DNA from: Mauremys mutica
Taxonomy: Eukaryota; Chordata; Testudines; Geoemydidae
Reading direction: 5' to 3'
Length of the DNA stretch: 64,000 bases
Assembly: GCF_020497125.1 (NCBI RefSeq)
Contig: NC_059074.1
Location: 197,790,915-197,854,914 of the forward strand
Both the position numbers and the translations under genes were made by a program. The notes beneath the pieces were generated by a model. It saw only the letters and a list, made by a program, of their open reading frames with translations. It was not told the origin of the DNA and ran no database searches. This document shows positions 25,600-37,810 of this stretch, piece by piece (position 1 is the stretch's first letter; each line of letters starts with the position of its first letter).

Positions 25600-27465
25600 C
25601 CAGGTTGCTGGGAGGAACAACTACAAGAAAAGTCCTGGTTAGTCTTGGAGTCCTGTGATGGAGCATGCGCTGTAATTCTACAGGCCTAGCACAGGTGTGG
25701 TTTGGTCAGTTCTCAGGAGTTCTGAGGAGATGGAGTGTGCTTAATACAGATGGAATCTTTAGCTACAGCAACAAGCATCTACTTGTTACTTGCATGTGCC
25801 TTTACTGACATTTGCCTTGTAACTTTGCCAAACCAGGGTGAATTTTCACAAGGATGGCAAAAGGCGCAGCCTCCTCTCCCCGCCAAATTTCAAATCCTTG
25901 CTCCAAAACATTGAGGCGCTACAGCTTCTCACTATGTTTTTTTTTTAACGTGGATAAAACAAAATATTTCCCCTAATTTTCTTCTGAGAAATGACTGAAC
26001 TGTTCTTTTTAAACTTTTCAAAGTAATCTAGCCTTAGGCACACTCCTGGCATGGAAAATTTCAGTCAAAGCAGTTAGAATGTGGTGACGTTGTAAGGCAA
26101 CTGAAAACATGAACTTATAATGGAAAGTGTTAAGCAATGATGCTAGGTGCCCCACCTATAATTATATATAAATATGTAAGTATTTATATTAATAGAGAGC
26201 TTGGAAGCCTGGCATCTCATTTTGCTATGCACTATGCAAGCACACGGTAAGAAAAAGTCCCTGCCCTGAAAAGAAGCTAAAATATATTGTGTTTAAATTC
26301 ATAATCCAATAATACTGCATCGTACCGCCAATTCTACTCAAACTCTATCACTGGTATTGAGAAATCTAGTTATTACTTTGCCCTACAAGCTGCTGCTGGA
26401 GAAGCATTTACCTTGTAAAGAAAAAAACGGATTCAGACTGTTTGATATTAATATTGATATTGATCCATATGTAACTGTGAATTTGTGCACCTCCCTAAAG
26501 ACAGTAAGGGAAGTACAAAGGCACTGTGACTTGCTCAACCATTCTGTCAGGTTATGGTGAACAGCGTGCATGCATGTGTGTGAGAGAGCGGGAGAGAGAG
26601 GGATGTCCATGTTTCTCTTCCGAAAATAATACCTATACAGGATTGATGGATACAGACAGCATTTCTAATGGCCTTTTTAATTGGCACAATGATGATTAAT
26701 TGGTACATTCACAAAACACCAGGAGTTCTCATTACCGAGCAGCATGATGTGCAGGCACACCGTGTGGGTAACCATTATTACTAAATAGCCATCAGATCAT
26801 GAGATGCACAAAAGATAAATTGTATACAAGGATCTGAACCCCAGAAGCTGAAACCTACTACTGGGACAGCAAGATGATTCTATTTCTTACTTAATACATT
26901 ATTTTAGGTGTCCATATGCTCAAAAGAAATATTAAATGTTCAGAAAATAAGATCCATTGGAATAAAAAGACTATGCATACCAGTATACTACACAACACAG
27001 ATTTATGTATACCACCAATACAGTGGTTGCCACTGCAAAGTCAACATTTATCCATGGTGGTATTCAAGATACTATAATTGTTCCTTTTCAAGAATGGGAG
27101 ATATCTCAGATCAGCAACTTTTGGCAGATAATTACTTTTTAACTGTTTGTGATCACCACAAAAGAAGAAAATTAATTATGTAACTGCTGCCATTTTCACT
27201 GAAGCATTAATGTTTTCACTAAAGTGTTTTATCTTTTTGCACAAATACACCTTATTGTCACTCTAAATCAACCAAGCTTATGAAAAAAAAAGTCTGGCTA
27301 ACTCACCCCGTCAATTCCACCTTACAGTGTTTATTTGGCAGTTAAGGCAGCCACAGAAACAGGATGCATGTGGAACAAAATAAAAATATGAGGACCCTGC
27401 AGGATCTCTGCTGTTGGCAAATACTTTTGTAGTACTACTGAGTATTGGGCTTAGTGGGGCTGTGA
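25600..27465. other. AT-rich non-coding stretch
   Basis: No gene. An old repeat-like patch is possible at about 26205-26290 (gcactatgcaagcacacggtaag, then gtccctgccctgaa), a pattern common in amniote genomes. GA/GT low-complexity sequence lies at about 26574-26600. Confidence 0.45.
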
Positions 27466-27682
27466 TCGTGGTGCTGGAGGGGCCACACTGAGAAAGCTTA
27501 CTCAAGACAAACTGTAAGGAATAGGGCAGACAATCCCCCAAATGGCAGTTTATTCTATAATTAGATTCACCAAGCCAGTAACCAAACGGCTTTTGTAATA
27601 CTACACTGGTTCCCAAGAAGCCAAAACACAGCCCCCTTTTAGCAATCCAGTCTTTGGCTCGCATCCAGAAAGCCAAGTCCAA
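27466..27682 (-). repeat. Left arm of a large inverted repeat (LTR-like sequence)
   Basis: On the minus strand this reads ggacttggctttctggatg, then ccaaagactggattgc, then ttttggcttcttgggaacca, then gattgtctgccctattcctt. The same order occurs on the plus strand at 28180-28990. Beyond the arm toward 27310 the minus strand carries AATAAA (27330-27335), which together with the sequence style suggests an LTR, but TG...CA ends and primer site were not identified. The arm holds an uninterrupted gtagtattaca site. Confidence 0.7.
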
Positions 27683-28179
27683 TATAGTGAGAGATTACTG
27701 AAAACCTTATTCACCATATTTCAAGTTCTACCAATCCCAAAAGATCGAACACATTGCCCACCACATCAATGAATATCTCAGATCTGCTTAAACTTTGACA
27801 GGGAAAGTCTAAGCCACAAGAGGGAGGTGTCCAGGTTTACTCTGGCTTTACCCTGGAATTCTCATGGAAGAATTTGAACAAACTCTACACATGGACTGTG
27901 TATTGGACTATAACCTTTGAAACTGATTCAAGAAAGACTTTTACAAATCAGCAGCCCCACCAGCTCCGCTATGAAACTGACCTAAGAACTTTACTCATAT
28001 CTGCTGGAGTTTGTCGCAGAGTTTGGCAGGCTCCCAAGAAAGCGTGGCTGTAGCTTTACCATTAGTCCATTGTGCCCCTGAAGCCGAGTTATTAACCGTA
28101 ATCTTTAGCCATCCTGAGCCCTGGCCATCAAGCACCTTGACAAGGACTGACTCTGACGCAATATTCTGTGGGAAGCCAC

Positions 28180-28990
28180 TAGGGACTTGGCTGTCTGGAT
28201 GGGAGCCAAAGGCTGGATTGCTTAAAGGGGACTGTATTTTGGCTTCATGGGAACCAGCGTAGTACAGTAACTCCCCACTTAACGTTGTAGTTATGTTCCT
28301 GAAAAATGTGACTTTAAGCGAAATGATGTTAAGCGAATCCAATTTCCCTATAAGAATTCATGTAAATGGGGGGGTTAGGTCTCAGGGGAAATTTTTTTTT
28401 GCCAGACAAAACGCATTACATACATTTTAAACAATTTTAAACAAGCAATTTAATACAGGTATTAAACAGGTTGGCAGCCCCCCACTCCAAGCGCCTCCTG
28501 CTTGCCGGTGGACCCCGCGGATCAGCGCTTCCGCCTACTTCCCCCGCCTCTTGCCCGCGGCAGTCAGCTGTCTTGCGGCATTCAGGAGGCTGGGGGAGGA
28601 GCGAGGACCCGGCGCGCAGCCTCCCCGCTCCCTTCCCTACCTCCTGAACACTGCAAGCCAGAGGGTGGGAGGTGGTGGGAAGGGGGCATGGGGAGTTGAT
28701 GGGGGGGCTGCCAGCCCCGGACAATGCAGGCGGCCAAACGACGCTATCGCGGAGCATTGTACAACTTTAAACGAGCATGTTCTGTAATGGAGCAGGGATG
28801 TAACATCGAAACAACATTAAGCGAGAAGATGTTAAGTGGGGAGTTATTGTATTACAGAAGCTGTTTGGCAACTAGCTTGATGATATCTAATTATAGAATG
28901 AACCTGCAATTTTGGGGATTGTCTGCCCTATTCCTTACAGTTTGCCCTGAGTAAGCACTCTCAATGTGGCCCCCTCCAGGCCCCATGGAC
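28180..28990 (+). repeat. Right arm of the inverted repeat, split by a MITE
   Basis: Matches the left arm (27466-27682) in inverted orientation in two blocks, 28180-28264 and 28850-28990. They are separated exactly by the TA-flanked MITE 28265-28849. The arm centre-to-centre spacer (27683-28180) shows no further pairing. The arms differ by roughly one base in seven by eye, so the duplication is not recent. Confidence 0.7.
28265..28849. mobile_element. Tigger/mariner-like MITE with GC-rich core, TA duplication
   Basis: Starts cagtaactccccacttaacg and ends cttaagtgggg-type sequence (gttaagtggggagttattg), inverted copies of each other. TA flanks both sides (28263-28264 and 28850-28851). The subterminal words ttaagcgaaatgatgttaag and cattaagcgagaagatg also pair. 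The interior 28465-28745 is GC-rich (about four fifths G+C in places) and encodes nothing recognisable. The empty site is preserved in the other arm of the host repeat (27466-27682), confirming the borders. Confidence 0.9.
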
Positions 28991-29044
28991 ACAGGGGCAC
29001 AATAGTATTATAATCGTAACTGGTCACATTTATATAGTAAACAG

Positions 29045-29150
29045 ACGAACACCTGTCAGGGATGGTCTGGGCATATTTGGTCCTCGGTACTGGGGGCTGG
29101 ACTAGATGACCTCTCAAGGTCCCTTCCAGCTTTACATTTTTATGATTCCA
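29045..29150 (+). mobile_element. CR1 LINE 3' end fragment
   Basis: Contains ctggactagatgacctctca, then aggtcccttccagc, and ends tttttatgattcc. This is the conserved 3' tail of CR1 retrotransposons, with the short terminal repeat atgattc. 5' truncation is typical. Confidence 0.85.
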
Positions 29151-29195
29151 AGAAGTTGGTCCAATAAAAGATATTACCTCACTCACTTTGTGTCT
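29151..29195 (+). repeat. Probable Penelope-like 3' fragment
   Basis: The words agaagttggtccaataaaag and atattacctcactcactttg directly follow the CR1 tail. From memory this motif recurs widely in turtle genomes downstream of a hammerhead-like motif. Only the 3' part is here, so the assignment is weak. Confidence 0.4.
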
Positions 29196-29427
29196 CATTT
29201 ATATAGTGCCATCATCCCGAGGATCCGAAAGACTTCTCAAACAGTTACACTTCCACCGGGATGGAGTGGCAATAGCCAGCTGGTGCACAGCACACTGAAG
29301 ACAGTGATAGAACAAGAATATAATTGCCAATGACACAGGGGCAATCATGCACCACCACAAAAAGTGTCATCAGAGCTTTACCATCACTGCAGAATAGATA
29401 GGAACTCAGGCAAAAAAATGCAAACAT

Positions 29428-29660
29428 AGGTGCCTAAAGTTAAGCTCCTAGGTTTGTATTTGGCATCTAAAATAAAAAAGGGGTCTGATTTTCCAGAGGT
29501 GCTGAGCTCCCACAAAGTCCACTGGAGCCAATAGGTGCTGCAGGTGGCCCAGCACCCTTGAAAATCAAGTCCAAATACTTGTATTTAGCTCCCTATTAAA
29601 TACTTGTTAAAACAACCTTATTTAGGTATCTAAAATTGTGGGGCCATTTTTTAAAGTCAC
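29428..29660. repeat. Old fold-back interspersed repeat
   Basis: Self-complementary: ctgattttccagaggtgctg (from 29486) pairs with agcacccttgaaaatcaag (to about 29570), around a Pro/Ser-like spacer with no coding value. Similar words (attttcaaaagtg, taggcacttag, gacttaggctcccaaat) recur at 48976-49250 and 54435-54560, indicating a family dispersed in this window. Confidence 0.55.
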
Positions 29661-32600
29661 TTGCAAAAGACACATATACCCTTAACCAAATAGAACTCAA
29701 TGTATCTACCTCCAGAGGCTGCAAGAATAAGTACATAATGCCATGATTTAAACCTATGGTTACAAGGAATCTAGGTGTTTCAAACCTGAGGCCATCACCT
29801 CCAGTTTTGTGTTCAAATACATGTTCTAAACCGGAACTCCTGTCTGGTGGCGATGAAAGAGCTGTTCATGCTGCTCCAACGTTACAAGTGCTGATAAGAG
29901 CTTTGCTTGCACCATTCAAAGGAGCAGTCTCCACTTAGTCCAGGTGAGTGGTGGATCAAATACTATAGCAGAAGCTGGGTGTTTGCATGGAAGAGGAGAG
30001 GAAGATCCACATGTCTCAACAGGGAGAGTAGAGAAATAGATGTTTCAACTTCCTCAGGAAAGATAGGAATCTGAGAAAAGCCCTCCTATCTAGCATAAAG
30101 GGTAGCTCCCAGAGCAGGGGAACAGGAGCAGAATGTGTACCTGGACGAGACAAACGGGGAATACCAGGGACAGGAATAAATCAAATGAGGCACGATGAGA
30201 CAAACACATCTTCTCTTCCCACCCCCACATGCACATCCAGCCCTTCTTTTAAATATAACAAATGTATCATTAAACAGAGCATCCATTAGAGAAACGATTC
30301 AACGATAGAAAAAATTCAATAATATAAATAATGTATAGAATGGTTGGCAGTAATGCAGCATCTTCACTTCTTCACTCAAGAAGTGTCCTAAATAACACAC
30401 CATCATTTGCCAACCCCTGCTCGATCAACCTCTTCAGCCCAGATCCACCTCCTCCCTCCCTTCCCCTGGTTCCTGTTTCACGTCCATTAATTTTATTAAA
30501 GCTAGTATCAGTTAGGTCTCTTATTTGACTTGCACTGTCTTCCTTACAACTTTTCCAAGCGGGCAAACTTGCCCCAGCCCCAGCTATCCTCATAATTTCT
30601 GCCCATTACCCATCCCCACACAAGACAAGAACTATGGCCTATAACCTATCTTTACTACCCACCTGCCCTCCCCAACTCCTAAGCAAAACTCATGGAATGG
30701 AAGACGTAATGGTAAGGGTCATTACTGCACGATAGATAAAACCTGCCTGCACAGATCTGCAGCCACAGAAGGTTGGAGCTTCACTGAGTTTGTATATTAC
30801 ATAAATAGGGTGACAATTTTGTAGTTCCAGTTAGCTACCTCCCCTAACAATTATTTATGTGGCAATGTGCTCATTGCAGTACTAGCCAGATAGCCCTTAT
30901 TCCAAGGGCTATGCAAGATAAATGGAAGGCTAATGACCTTTTGTGTGGTATTGTTAATGTAACTGGCATTAACACAGCAAGACCCTGGATGTGAAGTATA
31001 CTGTAAAATATACTATAAATAATCTTGAAAAGCATATTCTCACTACCTTCAAAGTATCAGTGATTTAGGATTTTGCAGTGCAACTTGACAAAGGACTCAA
31101 ATTCTCATTAAAATTACCTAAAATCTATTCACGTAACTCTCCTTTCTGCTAGGTTCATTCATAAAATTAAAAATCCTCACAACTTTAATCCATTTAAAAC
31201 CATAAATCTATGAGCAAAATTAGGGACCATCACAAATTTTGTTTTAGTCTTTTGAGATTCAATTCACTGTACTAATACTGTTAATCTGATATTGCTGGTA
31301 TACATTTCTCTTTCCTTTGATGGTATGATCTAATCAGACATTTGGGTGCATTTATGTCACTTCAACATTGGTCATAACTTACTAAAGTGTCATCTGCAAC
31401 TTTAGGTAATTTACCACCTAAATTGTGTCCTATCATCCCATAGTATTTTGATATGCGAGGCTAGGTGTCAATTCTTTAGCTATTTAAAAATGTATTAGGA
31501 GCTCCCTTCCTTTAAAGCTTCCTTCAAATCAACTCAAAGATTTGTTTGGGACTCCTGCCATGTCCTGTATTCTAACACAGCCTTCATCCTACAGTCTTCC
31601 CTTTTAATATCCTCCAGGAACAGACTTCATCAGTCCATGGGAGAGAATACTCCTGGTGCTGGTGACTGATTCCATATTCTCTCCCACCCACTCCAAGGCT
31701 GGCTGGCCATTCACTATCTTCCTTCCTTCCTTCCCTCCTATGAGGACATTTCTCTACATGCGATCAGCATGTCAGCCTAACTGGACAAGGGCTAGGGAGA
31801 GAAATGGGGTAGATCTGAGCTCCAAGTGGAGATGGAAGTGTCCTTAAAGTGAGAGTAGTGGCTGGGGGCATTTACTGTCAGGGCAGAGACATGTAGGCAG
31901 GTATAAACATCACTGGGAGTTTTCCACCCAAGAGCAGGACCCTACGGCTACCTCACTAAGATTCATTTTATGATAAATCCCCAGTTTTCATTTTGCTTAT
32001 TCATCTCAGATGTTCAGCATGACCAAATATAAGGCCAAGTCAAAACTGTTAAAAATAAAGGAGATATGTTTTATCCATGACAATAATGCGTAGTAAAAGA
32101 GTTCAGTGTTCATGAGGATTTTCAAAACCAATCTTAAATGTATTTGGATCAATAGGAATTAGATTAAGTTGTACTTGCTTTGGATAGAAACTAGTGTATA
32201 TCCATCTTATTTTAAATTTATATGAACAGCTTAAAAGTGCATCATCTGCCACGGCTAACATGCACTGCCTGCCAAGTTTAAGTACAACATATTTAATTTT
32301 CACAAGAGTTGAATATATAAGACAGAGATGAAATGTCATGGAAAATCACTTTCACCTAATAACCATAAAACACTCACTGACCATAACAATGTGAACTTGC
32401 TTGCAGTATTAAAAATGTATACATTTTGATTGAAAAATAGATGCATTATTTTACTTTTTCAAATGACTTAAATAGCAAGTAGTGAAATATGTCCAGTACA
32501 AATGGTTTAACATTTAAACAGGCTGAAAGATTCCCAGGTTCCTGAAAAATAATAATTTTGTTGGAATACATATCCTCGTTTTTCTTAATGATTCATAGCA

Positions 32601-34109
32601 TTCTGTAAGCTTGCCGAAAAGAAGCTCATAGCACAGGAAGAGAATGAGGGAAATATAACATACACAATTGTCCATAAGAACACTTTAGCAGATGAATCAT
32701 CTATCCTAACATTTCCTCTGGGGAAAGGATATTTACAGCAAAGGATATTTACACCAAACAAAACATGGCTCAGTTATGAATTCTATCTAGGTCTTTTGTG
32801 GGAGGAGGATGGATAAAAACTTGAATAATTCTGTTTAGACTTTAAAGAAAAGGCAAGAGAATTAAATGCTATCCGAGGACCTTTTTTCTTCAGATGAGTT
32901 TGTTTTACTAAAGAGTTTATGAAAATAAATCGACACAAGCTGACTTGATATGTTTTTTCCCTATCTTCTATTAGCCAGAAGATTATATTTAAAAATCATC
33001 ACTGACATCATAAATCAAACTGTCTTGCCCCGGGCTCCTTCTGGGATTTCAAAGATGTATGATACTTGATTTGTTCTAGTCTATTGTCAACTCTGTTGAG
33101 CCATTAGCAGCATCTTGATGTACTTAAACGGGAAAGCTAAATTAAAGAATGGACTTGAAATTTTAAGCCCTGGGGCAGAAAAGGTTGAACATGTCATAAA
33201 GAAAACATATTTTATTTCCCAGAAAGGTTGTCAGTATCTCATTACCTCAGCACTTCTCTTAGCTGCTGTGTGGAGCAGGGGTGTATAGTTAGCTCTAAAT
33301 GAAGTTCATTCATCTGTCCTGTAGGTTAAAAGAAAGGAATTTTTGCAGTGATGAAGGCAGCTTGAGATGGATGGAGAAGATACTTGGAAATGCCTCAAGG
33401 GACCCCAGGTGTACAAGCTTAGGCAAAAAAGGACTGAATTGGGGGTGTGGCCCACCAGAAACTTCTAAGTGCTGTTGAATGGAACTTGATTTCTTTCCTT
33501 TAGAAAAAAACAAAGATGAAAGGGGAAAATACAGCTCTGCATTTTAAAAAAGTGAACACAAAATAGGCTTCTATTACATTACTCAGCCTAGCTTTTTATT
33601 ATTAGGGGACTTTTCTCATTCATTGAGCTGAGAGAATAGTTTCTGGACATACCAGAAGGCCTACAGACAGATTTAAAATACATTTAAACAACTGATTTGA
33701 TTCTGATGCACATTGTCAAATTACTAATTGCAGTTCTGGTGATTGTGAAATTCTGAGCATTCACATGTCAGGAAGAGAAATCACAAGTGAAATCTGGTAG
33801 ACAAGGAGAAATGAAGAGCATGGCATTTGGAGAGGGAGAGGCAGAATGTATGTGTATAATTTATATGGAAGTAACAGAACAACACTAGATAAAGAGGAGT
33901 CACCAATGTATCATCAGTGACTGGTGCCAGTCATAAGAGATGATTGGAAAAATGCCTGCACAGAAACAAAGAGAAAAATGACAGGAGAAGATTTATCTTT
34001 AGCCATAGCTCCAACTGATTTGATTCATGACAGCATTAGTTTTAATGAAGAAACAGCAGCAATTCTCATTTTCTTCCCGAGGAAGAACTTTCTGGGATGG
34101 AAGAAATAA
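29661..34109. other. AT-rich non-coding stretch
   Basis: No gene and no clear transposon ends. A TTCC microsatellite lies at 31717-31735. Open frames are short and without domain signatures. Confidence 0.5.
31717..31735 (+). repeat. TTCC microsatellite
   Basis: About four TTCC units followed by ttccctcc. Confidence 0.85.
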
Positions 34110-34358
34110 CCATCCTGTGAAGCATTCCAAGATAACAAATAGTGTTATCTCAGGGGAAAACTTCCTAACTGTAAGAACAGTAGGACAATGGAACAGACTG
34201 CATCAGGAGGTTGTGGAAGTTTCTTCACTGGAAATTTTCAAGATGAGGCTGGATAGCCATCTGTCCTGAATGGTTTAGACGCAACAAATCCTGCATCTTG
34301 ACAGAGGAGTTAGAGTAGATGACCTTTGCGGTCCCTTCTAACCCTGTGATTCTATAAC
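34110..34358 (+). mobile_element. CR1 LINE 3' end fragment
   Basis: Shows acttcctaactgtaagaac, then caatggaacagactgcatca, then gttgtggaagtttcttcact, and ends ggtcccttctaaccctgtga ttctat. These are the last coding remnants and 3' tail of a CR1 element. Frames covering it (34027-34269) are remnants of the LINE, not host genes. Confidence 0.9.
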
Positions 34359-36217
34359 AAATAGAGAAAGCAGCCCTGAAGATCAGGGAGAGGGAGGTTG
34401 TTACTGGGCCCAGATGATGTCATTAGCCTAGTAATAACATGTATCCTCAAAAAGGTATCATTGCTATGATAAAGCAGCATTTAAACTAGAAATGGTACTT
34501 TTAAAGTATCATGGTCATTCTCCGGTCCTAATGTCTGAAATGAATTTGTTCTAAATCTCATCTCTGAAATCCTCAGAAAACCAGAATCCTGCAGTCACAT
34601 CCACATCCGTGACAATTAAATTATTAGACAAAGAAAAACAAACACACCACAAAAATGATCACTTAGCAATGAAGAACCACCTCTTGTAGGGCCTGATTCA
34701 AAGTCCACTGAAATTAACTGAAAGACTCCCATTGAGTTCAATGGGCTTTGGATCATGCCCTCACTGTATATCCATCTTTGCTAACTTCTCTCAGGTTTTT
34801 CCGTAATGCCTATCATCTTGTTATCTAAACCCTGAAGACTCAGTGCACACTTTCTGCTGAGATTGGATACATTATGACTAATTGCAAAATGCTTCCAGCT
34901 TCTGATGAAAGACTTCTTCAATGTGAGAAGACTGCTGAGAAGTCTTAACATTAGTTTTAAAAAAATCCACTCAATGTACATTATAATTCAAAATATTGTC
35001 TTGTAATGCAGCTTTTTCCAATACCTCTAATTCATCTGAAGAAATAATTCAATTTAAGGAAAAAAAACATTTTTACTGCTTTCTCTAATGGGAAAAGATA
35101 AATCAATATTTCATAAAATATAATATGTACTAAGAAAATTAATTTTCCAACAATATGCATGAATCTGACATGTCAAAATAACATAAACCAAAATTAAATA
35201 CCAAATATTCTATGTATTAAGAGCAAGAAAACATTCTTTCACTCTAGCTAAATAGATTTAATGGGAAATAAAAATTTCTATAGCTGTCAAACTCCAATCA
35301 GACTGAAACGCCTCAAATGCTGAACCCTACGGCCAGTATTATATAATTGCTTTTTTAAGGGTTTGTTAGGCGCTTCATACTGTATCAAAAATCTTTGTGG
35401 AGGCAAAGGCAACCTTTAAAGGTCTCATTCATTTGGACTGTGCCTCATTTCCATTATTCCCAAGGCTCACGTAGATTTTTATCCATCCCATTCTTTGCAA
35501 GGTCATATTCTTCTGTCACTTTACTCTTGTTATACCCCAAGCTTCAAGATCTGCAAATACAGCCTTATTAAGCTTAAATACAGTTCATCCTCACAGCAAA
35601 AAATTCTATTTAGAAGGTTCTCTTTGACATTGGATGTCTGCAGTTTGACTCCCTACTGCTTTTCAGTGAGAATGAGAATAATACTTCACTTTATAATGCT
35701 CACCTCAAGACTGCATCAGTAATGAAACACTCCAAGCAGGGATCAGTTATAACAGCAAATGGGTTTAACATTTCCAGTCCATAAAGGAATTAACAACACA
35801 CCAAGTCTCCATGTTTACAGAACAAAGAAGGAGCAACGTGGAGCTAAAAGCGTGGGAATAACATGATTACCTTGGGTGGAATTCCTTTAGTGAGAGAGAA
35901 AGAGAGAGTTTTAAATAGCAATCTTCTATATTATAATAGGTACTATTTTTGTCCATATTTATGATTCCAGAATTCAGCAGTTTTCACCAGAATGGCTACT
36001 GTAAAGGATTTTAACTTATATCCCCCTCTATATAACAAGAAATGTGGACAAGAAGGCTTTTTTCTAAAGTGAATATTGTCCTTTATTCTAAAATAGTGTT
36101 ACTGCACTGACTCAAGCAGCCTCCTGAAAGATAACTGCAAATCTCTGCCCAAAATGCAAGTCATGCTGTCACATACTGAATTTTCCAAGAGGGCGGAGCA
36201 GAGGGTCATTTAGGTCT
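34359..36217. other. AT-rich non-coding stretch with one fold-back repeat
   Basis: A palindromic old repeat lies at 34683-34762: ggcctgattcaaagtccact pairs with atgggctttggatcatgccc. Otherwise nothing was recognised. Confidence 0.5.
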
Positions 36218-36400
36218 GCGGGGGAGGGATAGCTCAGTGGTTTGAGCATTGACCTGCTAAACTCAGGGTTGTGAGTTCATCCTTGAGGGGGCCATTTGGC
36301 GATCTGGGGCAAAAATCTGTCTGGGGATTGGGCCTGCTTTGAGCAGGGGGTTGGACTAGATGACCTCCTAAGGTCCCTTCCAACCCTGATATTCTATGAG
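36218..36400 (+). mobile_element. tRNA-derived SINE with CR1-like tail (turtle Cry I type)
   Basis: The A box tagctcagtgg (36230-36240) and the B-box-like ggttgtgagttcatcc (36267-36282) form an internal RNA polymerase III promoter of tRNA type. The body includes ggggccatttggcgatctgg. The tail ggttggactagatgacctcc, ggtcccttccaaccctg and atattctatga resembles CR1 3' ends. SINEs of this structure are known from cryptodiran turtles, where a CR1-type LINE is thought to supply the copying machinery. It is a second copy of the repeat at 18128-18298. Confidence 0.92.
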
Positions 36401-37257
36401 CATCCAACTGTAAATTAACCTTACCCAATGTCATCAAGTCTGACATCACTGAATCACTTATTGTATGACATCCCAACTCTCAGGATCTCAAACAATGGAA
36501 CTAATTAATGTACTTGTAATTTTTCTGCTCATGACAGGTGATAGGACTAATATCTCCTTGGATGAGAGGGTTGTTATCTCCATGCTTATTTAGTCCTGAC
36601 CCATTCTGATGATACTGCTGACATGGTTTTTGCCATGGAGACTCATGCTCACTGGGAGTTGGACCAAGACACAACTCAAAATGTTTCTCTGATTTGATGT
36701 AATTTCTGGCATAACATGTTGTAAGGCAATGCAGAAATATCTATGTTGAGGGGAGACAGAGAAAAAGTGGGGGTCTGCGACACAAATCTTAAGGCCAAAT
36801 TCTGCTCTTGGTTATAAAGGAGCATGGACCATTACCTTCAATTAATTTAATACCAGTATAACAAGAAGACAAATTTGGCCCTTAGCATTTCAAAGTATTA
36901 ATTAAAGTCTGATTTATACTCTGAAAAGTAAAAATGGCACCTTCTTATTCACAAAATCTGTTTCATTTGTCTCTCCAAAGTCAGACCTACTTACTTGCAT
37001 GACAAAAATGTATTTGCACTGAAGAGCCCACAGGTATGGGAAAGGAAGTTTGATTCCATTCCTTCTACACATTATCTTTACCACAGGTGCCAATGAGGGC
37101 AATATTTGAACACCTTGAGGTTTCACTGATGTAAGTCAGGACACTATTTAGCTTGAAGAATTTATATAACTGGTGACGATGCCTGAATCAGAAAGAGCAA
37201 AGCTTGACTCTCAGATTCCACGTTGAGTTTGTACAGCTGGCAATTAGTCTTAAAGTC
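36401..37257. other. Non-coding flank of the Tigger element
   Basis: A weak old repeat (ggccaaattctgctcttgg ... acaaatttggccctt, 36783-36882) shows end-to-end self-complementarity. No Tigger terminal inverted repeat was found just below 37258, so the 3' end of that transposon is missing or too diverged. Confidence 0.45.
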
Positions 37258-37810
37258 TTAAAATCCTTCAAAGTCTGAATCAGTCTCTAATTCATCAAAC
37301 AGTTCATTAAACTCAGCTTCAGTCACAGCTGCACCTGCATTGTCACTGTAGATGTCGGCAGTGTCGTCTTCAGATTCAGATTCCTTCTTATCATCAGCCT
37401 CTGTTGTGTCATCATCAAATATGGCAACATCTTCTGACCCGTCGAGTGCATTGCTGATACAGCATTTCCTAAATGAGTTTTCTATAATTTCCGAGGGAAT
37501 GGACACCCACACGTCCTTGATCCAGTGGGCGACCAGATTGATTTCGGGCTTCATAAGATTCCCGCCTTTTGTCAACTTTGCCATGCCTGAGCACATCCAT
37601 TCAGACCACATTTTGCATAGCCTGTCTTTAAAGGGTTTGTTCAGGCAGACATCAAGCGGTTGTAGAACTGATGTTAAGCCTCCAGGTAATATAGCGAAAG
37701 TAGTTTTCATATTTTTGGCCACATTTTTCACCTCATCCATCTTGTATGCCCTGAACATGTCCCAAACAAGCTTAGCAGGTTTCTTGAAAAGTGCTCCTGG
37801 TCTCTTATTC

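Noticed and set aside
27311..27682. A 123-residue minus-strand frame as a host gene
   Set aside because: It lies in a repeat arm present in inverted copy nearby and has no domain signature.
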